From NCBI GenBank assembly GCA_016706685.1, contig JADJJE010000028.1, positions 1 through 64,000 on the forward strand: a DNA stretch of 64,000 nt, read 5' to 3'. The notes under the pieces were generated by a model, which ran no database searches, was not told the origin of the DNA, and was given only the letters and a program-made list of their open reading frames with translations. Of the stretch, positions 1 through 7,448 are shown piece by piece (within the stretch, counting starts at the first letter, position 1; every line of letters starts with the position of its first letter). A program made the translations under genes and the position numbers. Source of the stretch: Sandaracinaceae bacterium (GTDB lineage Bacteria > Myxococcota_A > Polyangia > Polyangiales > Houyiibacteriaceae).

Positions 1-265
1 CCCCGGCTCCTAGCGCGCGGGCCAGCGGGAGGTCGCTGTTGATCACCAGCGGCGCACCGGTGCGAGCCAAGCGCTCGGCGGCCTCCCGGCGCGCGGCGGG
101 CGCCCAGCTCTTGAGGCGCACCTGCACCAGAACCTCCGCCGGGTCCACACCTGCCAGCGCCCAGAGCAGGGGCGTGACCGGGTCCGCGAGATCCGCGTCG
201 GTGATGAGCATGACCCGCGGCAGGGCCCGCATGGAGAGCGGACCGCGCGCTCCCGCTTCAGCCAC
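1..265 (-). CDS. thiE: Thiamine-phosphate synthase, N-terminal part (cut by window edge)
   Basis: The visible 80-odd residues look like the first strand, loop and helix of a ThiE-type TIM barrel. There is a V-M-L-I-T-D opening strand, then V-Q-V-R-L-K where ThiE proteins have their lysine-containing second strand, then a helix leading to an L-V-I-N-S-D strand. ThiE joins the thiazole phosphate and pyrimidine pyrophosphate halves of thiamine in the cytoplasm. The C-terminal part lies outside the window. A GTG at 265 overlaps the stop of the preceding small gene, which would allow translational coupling. An in-frame ATG at 232 is the alternative start and sits directly before the conserved strand. 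The upstream thiS and thiG support the assignment. Confidence 0.72.
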   Translation of the reverse strand, partial: MAEAGARGPLSMRALPRVMLITDADLADPVTPLLWALAGVDPAEVLVQVRLKSWAPAARREAAERLARTGAPLVINSDLPLARALGAG

Positions 266-617
266 TCGTGGGCGCGCCGTTGGCCTCCGCCGAGCGGGTC
301 TCGCCCGAAGCGGGTGCCTGGCTGCTGCCTTCGCCGCCGGCCTCGCCAGCCGTCTCAGCCTCGGGCGCAGGCTCGCGCCCCGCCAGGATGTCCGTGGCGA
401 TGGCGGCTTCCCGTGAGCTCGGGTAGCGGTCCACGATGGTCTCGAGCGTGGTGCGGCGCGCCGCCTCGTTGCCCTCGGCCTGGAACCGCTCGCTCAGCTC
501 GAAGAGCGCCTCGGACGGGCTGTCCTGCATGCGCCGCTCCGGATCGGGGTCCGCGGCACACTGGAAGGGCGCGCTCCCCATGACGAGCGCAAACAGAGAG
601 GCGATCAGCAGTTTCAC
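258..617 (-). CDS. Small exported protein of unknown function inside the thi cluster
   Basis: 119 residues with a typical signal peptide (MKLL start, hydrophobic core, A-P-F-Q-C-A at about residue 20). The cysteine is not in a canonical lipobox, so it may be either a lipoprotein or a cleaved secreted protein. Residues 35-80 form one helix-turn-helix unit (ALFELSERF, then RRTTLETIVDRYPSS) resembling a single TPR of the YbgF/BamD kind. The C-terminal 40 residues are low-complexity Gly, Ala, Glu and Ser. It lies 38 bases after thiG, and its stop overlaps the first thiE codon, so it is almost certainly co-transcribed with thiamine genes. No role in thiamine synthesis is evident. Confidence 0.7.
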   Translation of the reverse strand: MKLLIASLFALVMGSAPFQCAADPDPERRMQDSPSEALFELSERFQAEGNEAARRTTLETIVDRYPSSREAAIATDILAGREPAPEAETAGEAGGEGSSQAPASGETRSAEANGAPTSG

Positions 618-655
618 GGTAGATCCAGGTTTCGAGCGGGCGCGTGGCTACGCGC

Positions 656-1453
656 TCAATGGTCCGAGCCAATGACGCCCTCGAGGGGGCTCGAGGCGGT
701 GGCGTAGAGTTTCCTCGGAATCCGGCCAGAAAGGAAGGCCTCTCTGCCGGCCTCCACGGCTTTGCGCATGGCCGACGCCATGAGCACCGGGTTCTTGGCC
801 CCCGCGATGGCCGAATTCATGAGCACGCCGTCGATGCCCAGCTCCATGGCCAGGGCCGCGTCCGATGCCGTGCCCACCCCAGCGTCCACGATCACCGGCA
901 CGCCTGCGTGCTTCACGATGATCTCGATGTTGTACGGGTTGCGGATGCCGAGGCCGCTGCCGATGGGCGCCGCGAGCGGCATGACCGCTGCGCAGCCCAT
1001 GTCTTCGAGGCGCCGCGCCGAGACGGGGTCGTCGTTGAAGTAGGGCAGCACCGTGAAGCCCTCCTTCACCAGGATGGCAGCCGCCTCGAGCGTGGCCGGC
1101 ACGTCGGGGAAGAGCGTGCGCTCGTCACCGATGACCTCGAGCTTCACCAGCGGGGTGTCCAGCATCTCGCGGGCGAGGCGCGCCGTGCGGACGGCGTCTT
1201 CGGCCGTGTAGCAGCCCGCCGTGTTGGGCAAGATGGTGTAGCCGCCCTCTTTCAGAAGCTGGAACACGCTGCCCTCGCCGCGCACCCTGAGGTCCACGCG
1301 CCGCACGGCCACGGTGACCACTTCGCACTGCGAAGCGGCCATGGCGGCGCGCGCCGTCTCGTGGTCGGGATACTTGCCCGTGCCGGTCAGGAGGCGCGAG
1401 CGGAAGGTGAAGCTGCCGAGGCGGAGGAGATCGTCTTCTTGCGTGTTGCTCAT
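656..1453 (-). CDS. thiG: Thiazole synthase ThiG
   Basis: 265 residues, the usual length for ThiG. The enzyme condenses 1-deoxy-xylulose 5-phosphate, dehydroglycine and the ThiS thiocarboxylate into the thiazole phosphate of thiamine. Diagnostic segments are LLTGTGKY at the first barrel strand, ILPNTAGC, VKLEVIGD with the Schiff-base lysine at K104, MPLAAPIGSGLGI, and the phosphate-binding VDAGVGTASDAA followed by GVLMNSAI. thiS lies 11 bases upstream. No thiH or thiO for making dehydroglycine is present in the window, so that gene must be elsewhere. Confidence 0.97.
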   Translation of the reverse strand: MSNTQEDDLLRLGSFTFRSRLLTGTGKYPDHETARAAMAASQCEVVTVAVRRVDLRVRGEGSVFQLLKEGGYTILPNTAGCYTAEDAVRTARLAREMLDTPLVKLEVIGDERTLFPDVPATLEAAAILVKEGFTVLPYFNDDPVSARRLEDMGCAAVMPLAAPIGSGLGIRNPYNIEIIVKHAGVPVIVDAGVGTASDAALAMELGIDGVLMNSAIAGAKNPVLMASAMRKAVEAGREAFLSGRIPRKLYATASSPLEGVIGSDH

Positions 1454-1464
1454 GGGGAGTTCCT

Positions 1465-1677
1465 TCAGCCGCCGCCCACGAAGTGCACCACCTCGAGCGT
1501 GTCGCCTTCGTTCAGGGTGGCGATCGCGTGCTGTGCGCGCGGGATGATCTCTCGGTTGCGCTCCACGGCCACCAGGGTGTCGCCGAGACCCAGCGCCTCC
1601 AGCAGGGCGCGCACGGTGCTGCCGGGGGCCAGCTCGCGCGCCTCGCCGTTCACGGTGACCTTCATCATCATCGTCAT
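1465..1677 (-). CDS. thiS: Sulfur carrier protein ThiS
   Basis: 70 residues with the ubiquitin-like ThiS pattern: MKVTVNGE at the first strand, a LLEALGL helix, VAVERNREIIPR, and a C-terminal VVHFVGGG whose last Gly-Gly is adenylated and converted to a thiocarboxylate by ThiF-type enzymes. It hands sulfur to ThiG, encoded immediately downstream. Three consecutive ATG codons (1671-1663) follow the chosen ATG at 1677, so the exact start could be a few residues later. I chose 1677 because it is the first in-frame ATG. The 54 bases between this start and the divergent methyltransferase contain no sequence resembling a TPP riboswitch. Confidence 0.93.
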   Translation of the reverse strand: MTMMMKVTVNGEARELAPGSTVRALLEALGLGDTLVAVERNREIIPRAQHAIATLNEGDTLEVVHFVGGG

Positions 1678-1731
1678 GGGGCGCTCATGGTAGACCGTGC
1701 GCCCGCAGCGCGCACGCAGTGAGAGAACGTC

Positions 1732-2595
1732 ATGCCCCGCCGTCCCGTCCCCCCGCCCCCGCTCCCCCTCGACCCGTCGCTCACGCGGCAGATCCTGCTG
1801 GGCGACAACCTCGCCGTGCTCCCCACGCTGCCTCGTGGGGTGGCGCGCCTCGCGTACATCGACCCGCCCTTCAACACGGGCAAGCGGCAGGCGCACACCA
1901 CCGTGAAGGCCGTGCAGGACGACGAGGGCAACGCGGGCTTCGCGGGGCGCCGCTACCGCCTCGCCGCCACGCGTGAGAAGCGCGTCTACGAGGACGCCTT
2001 CGACGACTACCTCGGGTTCCTGATGCCGCGCATCGAGGCCGCGCTCCCTTGCCTCACGCCGGACGCGTCGCTGTTCGTGCACCTCGACTACCGCGAGGCC
2101 CACTACGTGAAGGTGGCGCTCGACCAGCTGCTGGGGCGCGACGCCTTCATGAACGAGATCATCTGGGCCTACGACTACGGCGGGCGCAGCAAGTCTCGCT
2201 GGAGCGCCAAGCACGACACCATCCTCTGGTACGCGCTCGACCCGGCAAACTACGTCTTCGACTTCGAGGCCATGGACCGCATCCCCTACATGGCACCTGG
2301 GCTGGTGGGGCCCGAGAAGGCCGCGCGCGGCAAGACCCCGACCGACGTGTGGTGGCACACCATCGTCCCGCCGGGAGGCAAGGAGCGCACGGGCTACCCC
2401 ACGCAGAAGCCGCTCGGCGTGCTCGAGCGCTTCATCAAGGTGCACAGCGCGCCGGGCGATGTGGTGCTCGACTTCTTCGCCGGCAGCGGCACCACCGGCG
2501 AGGCGGCGGCGCGGAACGGGCGGGGCTATGTGCTCATCGACCAGAACCCCGAGGCCGTGGCCGTCATGGAGCAGCGCTTGGGGCCCGCGCGCTAG
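1732..2595 (+). CDS. Site-specific DNA methyltransferase (amino-methyltransferase, DPPF type)
   Basis: 287 residues. The catalytic motif IV is YIDPPFNTGK (D-P-P-F at residues 44-47) and the AdoMet-binding motif I, DFFAGSGTTG, is near residues 247-256. The order IV before I is that of beta-class N6-adenine or N4-cytosine methyltransferases, including type III Mod-like enzymes. A C-terminal TGYPTQKP segment is also typical of this class. No restriction endonuclease, specificity subunit or Vsr gene is adjacent, so it looks solitary and could be regulatory or a remnant of a restriction system. The recognition site cannot be read from sequence alone. It is divergent from the thi genes. Confidence 0.9.
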   Translation: MPRRPVPPPPLPLDPSLTRQILLGDNLAVLPTLPRGVARLAYIDPPFNTGKRQAHTTVKAVQDDEGNAGFAGRRYRLAATREKRVYEDAFDDYLGFLMPRIEAALPCLTPDASLFVHLDYREAHYVKVALDQLLGRDAFMNEIIWAYDYGGRSKSRWSAKHDTILWYALDPANYVFDFEAMDRIPYMAPGLVGPEKAARGKTPTDVWWHTIVPPGGKERTGYPTQKPLGVLERFIKVHSAPGDVVLDFFAGSGTTGEAAARNGRGYVLIDQNPEAVAVMEQRLGPAR

Positions 2596-2607
2596 CTCGC
2601 GCTAGCG
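2590..2607. terminator. Hairpin shared by two convergent genes
   Basis: A perfect 7-bp inverted repeat (CGCTAGC, loop TCGC, GCTAGCG) spans the junction. The TAG stop of the + strand methyltransferase (2593-2595) lies in the left arm and the TAG stop of the - strand gene (complement of 2602-2604) lies in the right arm. There is no clear U-tract, so this may be a bidirectional attenuator or mRNA 3'-end stabiliser rather than a classical terminator. Confidence 0.55.
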
Positions 2608-3459
2608 AACGACCATCTGCATCTGCGGGGCGCGATCGCCGCGCACCACGGCCACGACGCGGGGCTTCGGGTCGAGCGCGAGGACGGCGCTGGTCAGCAC
2701 GGTGGTGTAGTGCTCGAGCCCCGCTTCCATGTCGCGCACGCTGTGCCGGATGGCGGCGACGGGCTCCGCACAGTCGTCGTCGCAGGCCACGATGATGCAG
2801 GTGCTGCCGGCGCTCCAGCAGTCGGTCGCGAGCTGCTGCACGCTGCGCTGCGCGGCGCCCCACACGAGCGTGTCGGGGGAGCCCGGCACCGCGCGGCCGA
2901 ACACGAGGTTGGGGGCGCACGCCGCGCCGAAGCCGGTGTCCACGAAGCGCTGCCAGCGCTCGGGCTCGGCGCCGAGGTCGATGCGGGCCGGACAGGCCAC
3001 CGTGAGCGCCACGGGCCGCGCGCCGCCTGGGGCGTACTCGTCCGCCTCAGCCTCCGCGTCGTCGCCTTCGTCCACGCCGTCGAGGGGCACGTCCATGACC
3101 TCGAGGCCCACTTCGACGCTCCCTTCCACCACGGCCTCGAGCACGTCGTTGGGCTCCGTGGTGGACGCGTGTGGCAGGTCGTCGGCCCAGCGCCCCGCAG
3201 CCAGCGGGTCCATGCCCGGCGCAAAGCCTGCGCCGCCAGGGAGCTCGTCCGCCGAACGCCCAGCGAAGCCCGTGCCGCCAGGGAGCTCGTCGGCCGAGCG
3301 CCCGAACTGCCCGCCCGCCCCGGCGACTTCGTCCGCGCTGCGTCCCAGGCGCACGCCAGCACGCCCACAGTCGTCCATCACCCGCACACCACCGAGCGCC
3401 AGCATGGCCAGCACGCCGGCGATGGGGCCCAGATGGGACTTCGGTGGCGTGGACTCCAT
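2602..3459 (-). CDS. Membrane-anchored protein with 14-residue tandem repeats, unknown function
   Basis: 285 residues. Residues 11-28 form one hydrophobic N-terminal helix, which could be a signal anchor. It is followed by three tandem 14-residue units starting GRSADE at residues 39, 53 and 67, and a weaker fourth unit (GRWADDLP). An acidic linker lies near residues 120-145. The C-terminal half has the look of a compact alpha/beta domain with four or more cysteines (VACPARI, GAACAPN, DCWSAGSTCIIVACDDDC) and ends VVAVVRGDR. I do not recognise the family. It starts only 9 bases after the stop of the Ig-repeat lipoprotein, so the two are probably co-transcribed. Confidence 0.75.
   Translation of the reverse strand: MESTPPKSHLGPIAGVLAMLALGGVRVMDDCGRAGVRLGRSADEVAGAGGQFGRSADELPGGTGFAGRSADELPGGAGFAPGMDPLAAGRWADDLPHASTTEPNDVLEAVVEGSVEVGLEVMDVPLDGVDEGDDAEAEADEYAPGGARPVALTVACPARIDLGAEPERWQRFVDTGFGAACAPNLVFGRAVPGSPDTLVWGAAQRSVQQLATDCWSAGSTCIIVACDDDCAEPVAAIRHSVRDMEAGLEHYTTVLTSAVLALDPKPRVVAVVRGDRAPQMQMVVR
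3220..3345 (-). repeat. Three 42-bp tandem repeats within a coding region
   Basis: These encode GRSADEVAGAGGQF, GRSADELPGGTGFA and GRSADELPGGAGFA. The last two are nearly identical also at DNA level, which points to recent duplication, and such an array may vary in copy number between strains. Confidence 0.8.
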
Positions 3460-3468
3460 GCGCCGAGG

Positions 3469-5817
3469 CTAGCGCGGGGCCGTGGTCATGTCTTCCATCA
3501 CGGGCATGCCCACCGGCGTGATGGTGCAGTCGCCCGGACCGCGAACGGTCACGTCCGCGACGCGCCACATGAAGCCCGTGGCGGCCAGCAGCGAGGGCCC
3601 GAACTCGGCCACCGGGACCGTGACGGTCCCGCCGCAGTAGATGCGGACGCTCACGTTGCCGCGACCGCGGAAGGCGTCGATGGCCACGCGGTAGGTGCCC
3701 GGCACGGGCTCCTGGATGTTGATGTTCTCGGGCCCGAAGCCGTTCACGTCGTCGAGGTCGAGGCGCGGGTTGTCCTCGGTGCCGGGGCCGCCCCACGGCA
3801 GGGAGCTGCGGCAGTTGGCGTAGTGGCAGTCGAGCGGCGTGAACCAGCGCGTGCCCGCCGGGTCCATCACGTGCACGTCCATGTCGGTGCCGGCCGTGTC
3901 CCAGAAGACCTCCACGCGCAGGCCCTCGTCGGACACCGCGCGCACCAGCACGTCACAGCCGGCGGTGAAGCCGTTGCCGTCTTCCACGTCGAGCCGCAGC
4001 GGATACTCGCCCACGATGTCGGGGGTGATCTGTGTGCCGAGCTGGTTGCTAGGGCTCGGCCCGCCGGCGGTGGAGCCATCCGGGTACGCGCCCTGCGTCC
4101 ACGAGATGGTGGTCAGCGGCGCGTCCGAGGCCACCAGGGTGGCCGTCACCACGGCCGGCCGCAGCGGTCGCACGGTCACCACCGCCGGGCACGTCAGCAC
4201 GGGCGCCGACGGGGCGGCCTCCACGGTCACCTGGCACGTGCCAGAGAGCCCGTCGTCGTCGATGGCTTCGAACTCGAGCACGTAGGGGCCCACGCGATCC
4301 GGCGTGAACGTGACCGACAGCCCAGGGTAGGGGCCTGGGGCCACGGTGCTGCTCATGGGTGTGCTCAGCACCTGCCATGCGGTGCGGACCACGCGCCCGT
4401 CATCCGTGGCCGTGGCGTTCAGCGTCACGGGGCTGCGGGTCTCCGCCGCCACCGGGCTCGCGGGGCAGGTCACGCGCGGTCCGGCCGTCATCAGCACGTC
4501 CACGGTGCACGAGGCGCTCGCCCCGTCGGCGTCGGCCACCGTGAGGGTGAGCGTGTGGGGCCCTACCGTGTCGGAGAGCAGGCTGGTGGCCAGCGCGTTG
4601 GCCGGCGAGAGGCTGGTCACGGCGCCGGCCGGCCGCTGCGTCACGCTCCACATCACGCTCGCGATGCCCTCGTCGTCCGTGGCGCTGCCGGTGAGCATCA
4701 GCGGACGGTCGATGATGCCTCGCGTGGCCTCCGGGCACACGACCATCGGGGGCGCGTTCGCCACGTCCACGAGCACGTCGCAGCTGCTGGTGAGCCCGTC
4801 GTCGTCGGTGGCGCTGTAGCGCAGGACGTACTCGCCCTGGCGTGGCGGCAGGATGGTGGTGCCGTTCCCGTTCGCCGGCATGGGGCTCACGTTCGCCATC
4901 GGCGGCTGCGACACCACGGACCAGCCGCGCGTCACCACGCTGCGCTCGTCGATGGCGGCCGCCGTGAGCGTCACCGGCTGCTGCGAGATGCCCTGCACCG
5001 GGCTGTCCGGGCAGGTCACGGTGGGCGGCGTCATCACGCGCACGTCCAGCGTGCAGGTCCCGCGCGCGCCGTCCGTGTCGGTGGCCGTGAACGTCAGACG
5101 GTGGACGCCCGACGCGTTGGACGTGAACTCCGCCACCCCGGCGTCGCCGTTCACCAGCTGCACCTGTGCCCCCATCGGCGCGCTGGTCAGGCTCCACGCG
5201 AGCGTCGAGAGCCCGTCGTCGTCGGTGGCCGTGCCGGTCACCATGAGCGGCGTGTTCACCCGCACCGTCAGCGGGCTCATGGGGCACTGCGCCACGGGCG
5301 GGACGGGCTGCGCGTTGATCACCAGCGTGCAGCTGAGCAGCTCGCCGGTGGGGCTCGTGACCTCGTAGCGCACGCTATAGCGCCCGGTCTCCGCGGGCAG
5401 CAGCGTGGCCAGCAGCCCTTCTGGGGGCGTCAGCTCCGGCGGCACGATGCTGGTGCTCTCCACCACGCTCCAGCCGCCGATCACGTCTTCGAGCCCCTCG
5501 CCGTGCTGCGCTTCGAGCTGCACCGGGCGGCGCGGTGCCACCACCAGCATGTCCGCGCGGCAGCGGATGGTCCCGGGCAAGACCACGTCCATGTCCGGCG
5601 TGCCCAGGTCCTCCGGCCCGCCGTCCGGCGGCACGTCGCCGTCCAGCGAGATGGACTGGTCCTGCAGGCCCCCGTCCGAGCGCGACTCGTCGGGGTCGGG
5701 CGAGAGCCCCGTGCGCCCACCGCAGCCTGTTTGGGCCGTGGCGAGCAGGGCGAAGGTCAGGCAGGCCAGCGAGGCGCGGGCCGAGGAGGGCGACGACGTG
5801 GTGCGGAGCGGGCGCAT
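3469..5817 (-). CDS. Large Ig/PKD-like repeat lipoprotein with C-terminal YfaP-like domain
   Basis: 782 residues. The signal peptide ends in TAQTGC at about residue 32, an imperfect lipobox, and is followed by an Asp/Gly-rich linker. Then come six units of about 85-90 residues, each starting Cys-Pro or Cys-Arg and carrying a G-x-A-x-D-D-x-G-like core, with a second Cys near the end. They resemble PKD/Ig-like folds closed by a disulfide. The last 150 residues (VEVFWDTAGTDMDVHVMDP, later ENINIQEPVPGTYRV) match the domain seen in YfaP-like and DUF2135 proteins, often found in predicted surface proteins. A similar domain occurs at 43052-43693. It is probably an outer-membrane or surface protein; no enzymatic motif is seen. 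Confidence 0.85.
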   Translation of the reverse strand: MRPLRTTSSPSSARASLACLTFALLATAQTGCGGRTGLSPDPDESRSDGGLQDQSISLDGDVPPDGGPEDLGTPDMDVVLPGTIRCRADMLVVAPRRPVQLEAQHGEGLEDVIGGWSVVESTSIVPPELTPPEGLLATLLPAETGRYSVRYEVTSPTGELLSCTLVINAQPVPPVAQCPMSPLTVRVNTPLMVTGTATDDDGLSTLAWSLTSAPMGAQVQLVNGDAGVAEFTSNASGVHRLTFTATDTDGARGTCTLDVRVMTPPTVTCPDSPVQGISQQPVTLTAAAIDERSVVTRGWSVVSQPPMANVSPMPANGNGTTILPPRQGEYVLRYSATDDDGLTSSCDVLVDVANAPPMVVCPEATRGIIDRPLMLTGSATDDEGIASVMWSVTQRPAGAVTSLSPANALATSLLSDTVGPHTLTLTVADADGASASCTVDVLMTAGPRVTCPASPVAAETRSPVTLNATATDDGRVVRTAWQVLSTPMSSTVAPGPYPGLSVTFTPDRVGPYVLEFEAIDDDGLSGTCQVTVEAAPSAPVLTCPAVVTVRPLRPAVVTATLVASDAPLTTISWTQGAYPDGSTAGGPSPSNQLGTQITPDIVGEYPLRLDVEDGNGFTAGCDVLVRAVSDEGLRVEVFWDTAGTDMDVHVMDPAGTRWFTPLDCHYANCRSSLPWGGPGTEDNPRLDLDDVNGFGPENINIQEPVPGTYRVAIDAFRGRGNVSVRIYCGGTVTVPVAEFGPSLLAATGFMWRVADVTVRGPGDCTITPVGMPVMEDMTTAPR

Positions 5818-5886
5818 AGAGAGCCAATCAGGCTATCAGGCGCGGGCAGGCCGCGGCCACTTCCGGCGAAGTCACTGAACGTGCGC

Positions 5887-6606
5887 TCAACCCGCGCTCG
5901 CTTTCGCGCCCGTTCGCCGCTGGTGCCAGCGCAGCCCGAGCACCAGCACCACCGACACCGCCAGCATGGCGCCCAGCACCGGCCACGCGCCCGGGCGGAT
6001 GCCGCCGTTCAGGTCGAACATCTCGGAGCCCATGTAGCTCATGAGGAACAGCGGCGGCGCGTAGCCCAGCAGCGAGCCCCAGAAGTGCGTGCTGAAGCGC
6101 ACCTTGGAGATGCCCAGGAACGCGTGCAGCGCCTGTGGCATCCACAGCACCATGCGCAGGAAGAACACCGTGCGGAACGCGTTTCGGGCGAGCGCCTCGT
6201 CGTACTTGCGCAGGTTCGCGGGGATGCGGGCCGAGACCCAGTCTCGCGCGACGAAGCGCGCGAAGGAGAAGCCGATCACGCTGGCCGCCATGGTGCCGGT
6301 CATGGACAGCGCGAAGGCGGTCTTCCAAGGCCAGATCAGCGGTGCCGCGATGACGAACACCGTCCCGGGCGCGCCGAAGGGCTGCAGCAGCGCGAAGGCG
6401 ACCACGAACACCACGTAGCCGGCCACCCCCATGGTGGCGATGTCGCGCGCCAGCTCGGCGGGGTTCGAGAGCTCGGCGAACACGCCTGCGCGGTAGGCTA
6501 CGGCGATGCCCACGGCGGCGAGCAGGACGAGGCTGGTGCGCACGACCGTGAGCGTGCGCCTCGGCGGCAGGGGTCCATCCTCGAGCGCTTCGGACGATTC
6601 GGGCAT
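5887..6606 (-). CDS. TVP38/TMEM64 (VTT-domain) membrane protein
   Basis: 239 residues with about six hydrophobic segments. The central conserved region of the VTT/DedA superfamily is visible: QPFGAPGTVFVIAAPLIW, then SMTGTMAASVIGFSFAR, and R-M-V-L-W-M-P-Q followed by FLGISKVRFSTHFWGSLLG. Related proteins are linked to membrane lipid handling and polyprenyl-phosphate or phospholipid flipping. The start at 6606 is preceded by GAAGGA with a spacing of about six bases. An upstream ATG at 6651 is possible but lacks this site. It follows the M15-like gene by 56 bases on the same strand. Confidence 0.88.
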   Translation of the reverse strand: MPESSEALEDGPLPPRRTLTVVRTSLVLLAAVGIAVAYRAGVFAELSNPAELARDIATMGVAGYVVFVVAFALLQPFGAPGTVFVIAAPLIWPWKTAFALSMTGTMAASVIGFSFARFVARDWVSARIPANLRKYDEALARNAFRTVFFLRMVLWMPQALHAFLGISKVRFSTHFWGSLLGYAPPLFLMSYMGSEMFDLNGGIRPGAWPVLGAMLAVSVVLVLGLRWHQRRTGAKASAG

Positions 6607-6662
6607 CGGGAGTCCTTCGTCGCACGAATTCGCGCGGCGTTGCAGCCCCATTTCGTCGGGCG

Positions 6663-7412
6663 CTAGCGCAGGTACACCCGGCGCTCGCCGGGACGCACGT
6701 CCACGTGGAAGTGGTCCGCGTGCCCGGGGTAGTTGGGGGTGAGCAGGGTGGAGAGGCCGGCGTCCACGTCCCGCGCGAGATCGCAGGCGATGGACAGGAG
6801 CGCGACCTGATCGCGGCGCCGTGCCGAGTCCTGCGCCAGCGGCGGGAGCGCCCCGCACGTCTCGCGTCCCGCTTGCACCGGGAAGTTGCCGAGGATGGGC
6901 AGCACGCGCCCGTCCGCGAAGTGCAGGCGCTGGATGTCGAGCGCCAGCCCCATGGCGTGATAGCTCACGTCCGGGTCCTTCCGGTAGGCGCTGTTCACCA
7001 CCACCTCGGTCACCCCGTGGCGCTCGAACACGGCGGCGATGGCAGGCAGCCGCTCCGCCAGCGCGCAGGCCACGATGAACGGCGCGTCCTCGCTGGTCTT
7101 GTCGAAGCGCACGCGGCCGTAGAGCGGCCGGAGCTCCACCAGCTGCGGTGCAGGCGTGGGGGCGTGCCGGATGTGGCGCACGAAGTCCGCGCGCTGGGCC
7201 ACGCTCTCGGCGCAGCCCGTGTGGAGGGTCAGCGGCGCCGACGGCCGCCCGAACCACTCGGCGAAGGGGGCGACACGCAGCTCGGGACGCCCCGTGCGCC
7301 AGCGCTCGAACGGGGCGAAGTCCTGCTCGAGGGACGCCGCCCCCCGGCCCTCCGGGCTGCCGAGCCAGGTGAGCGCCGCACAGACGCACAGCAAGATGAG
7401 GTGCCCACGCAC
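6663..7412 (-). CDS. Secreted M15-like (extensin-family) zinc peptidase
   Basis: 249 residues with an N-terminal signal peptide (residues 1-25). The C-terminal half carries the peptidoglycan-peptidase pattern of the extensin-like/M15 group: SAYRKDPDVSYHAMGLALDIQ holds the His-x6-Asp metal-binding pair, and GHADHFHVDV near the C terminus holds the final histidines. These are zinc ligands in D,D-carboxypeptidases and murein endopeptidases such as MepA and VanY, so the likely role is trimming peptidoglycan peptides in the periplasm. The N-terminal third has no match that I recognise. GTG/ATG ambiguity is low because the ATG is followed directly by the signal sequence. Confidence 0.82.
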   Translation of the reverse strand: MRGHLILLCVCAALTWLGSPEGRGAASLEQDFAPFERWRTGRPELRVAPFAEWFGRPSAPLTLHTGCAESVAQRADFVRHIRHAPTPAPQLVELRPLYGRVRFDKTSEDAPFIVACALAERLPAIAAVFERHGVTEVVVNSAYRKDPDVSYHAMGLALDIQRLHFADGRVLPILGNFPVQAGRETCGALPPLAQDSARRRDQVALLSIACDLARDVDAGLSTLLTPNYPGHADHFHVDVRPGERRVYLR

Positions 7413-7448
7413 GGATCGGAGTACGGAAACCGCGCCGCGCGTATTCCC

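Noticed and set aside
1678..1731. Possible TPP riboswitch before thiS
   Set aside because: The 54-base spacer is too short and I see no CUGAGA or related conserved segments.
2710..6666. 1318-residue open frame opposite the Ig-repeat lipoprotein
   Set aside because: It is the antisense of genes with clear signal peptides and domain repeats, an effect of GC-rich codon bias.
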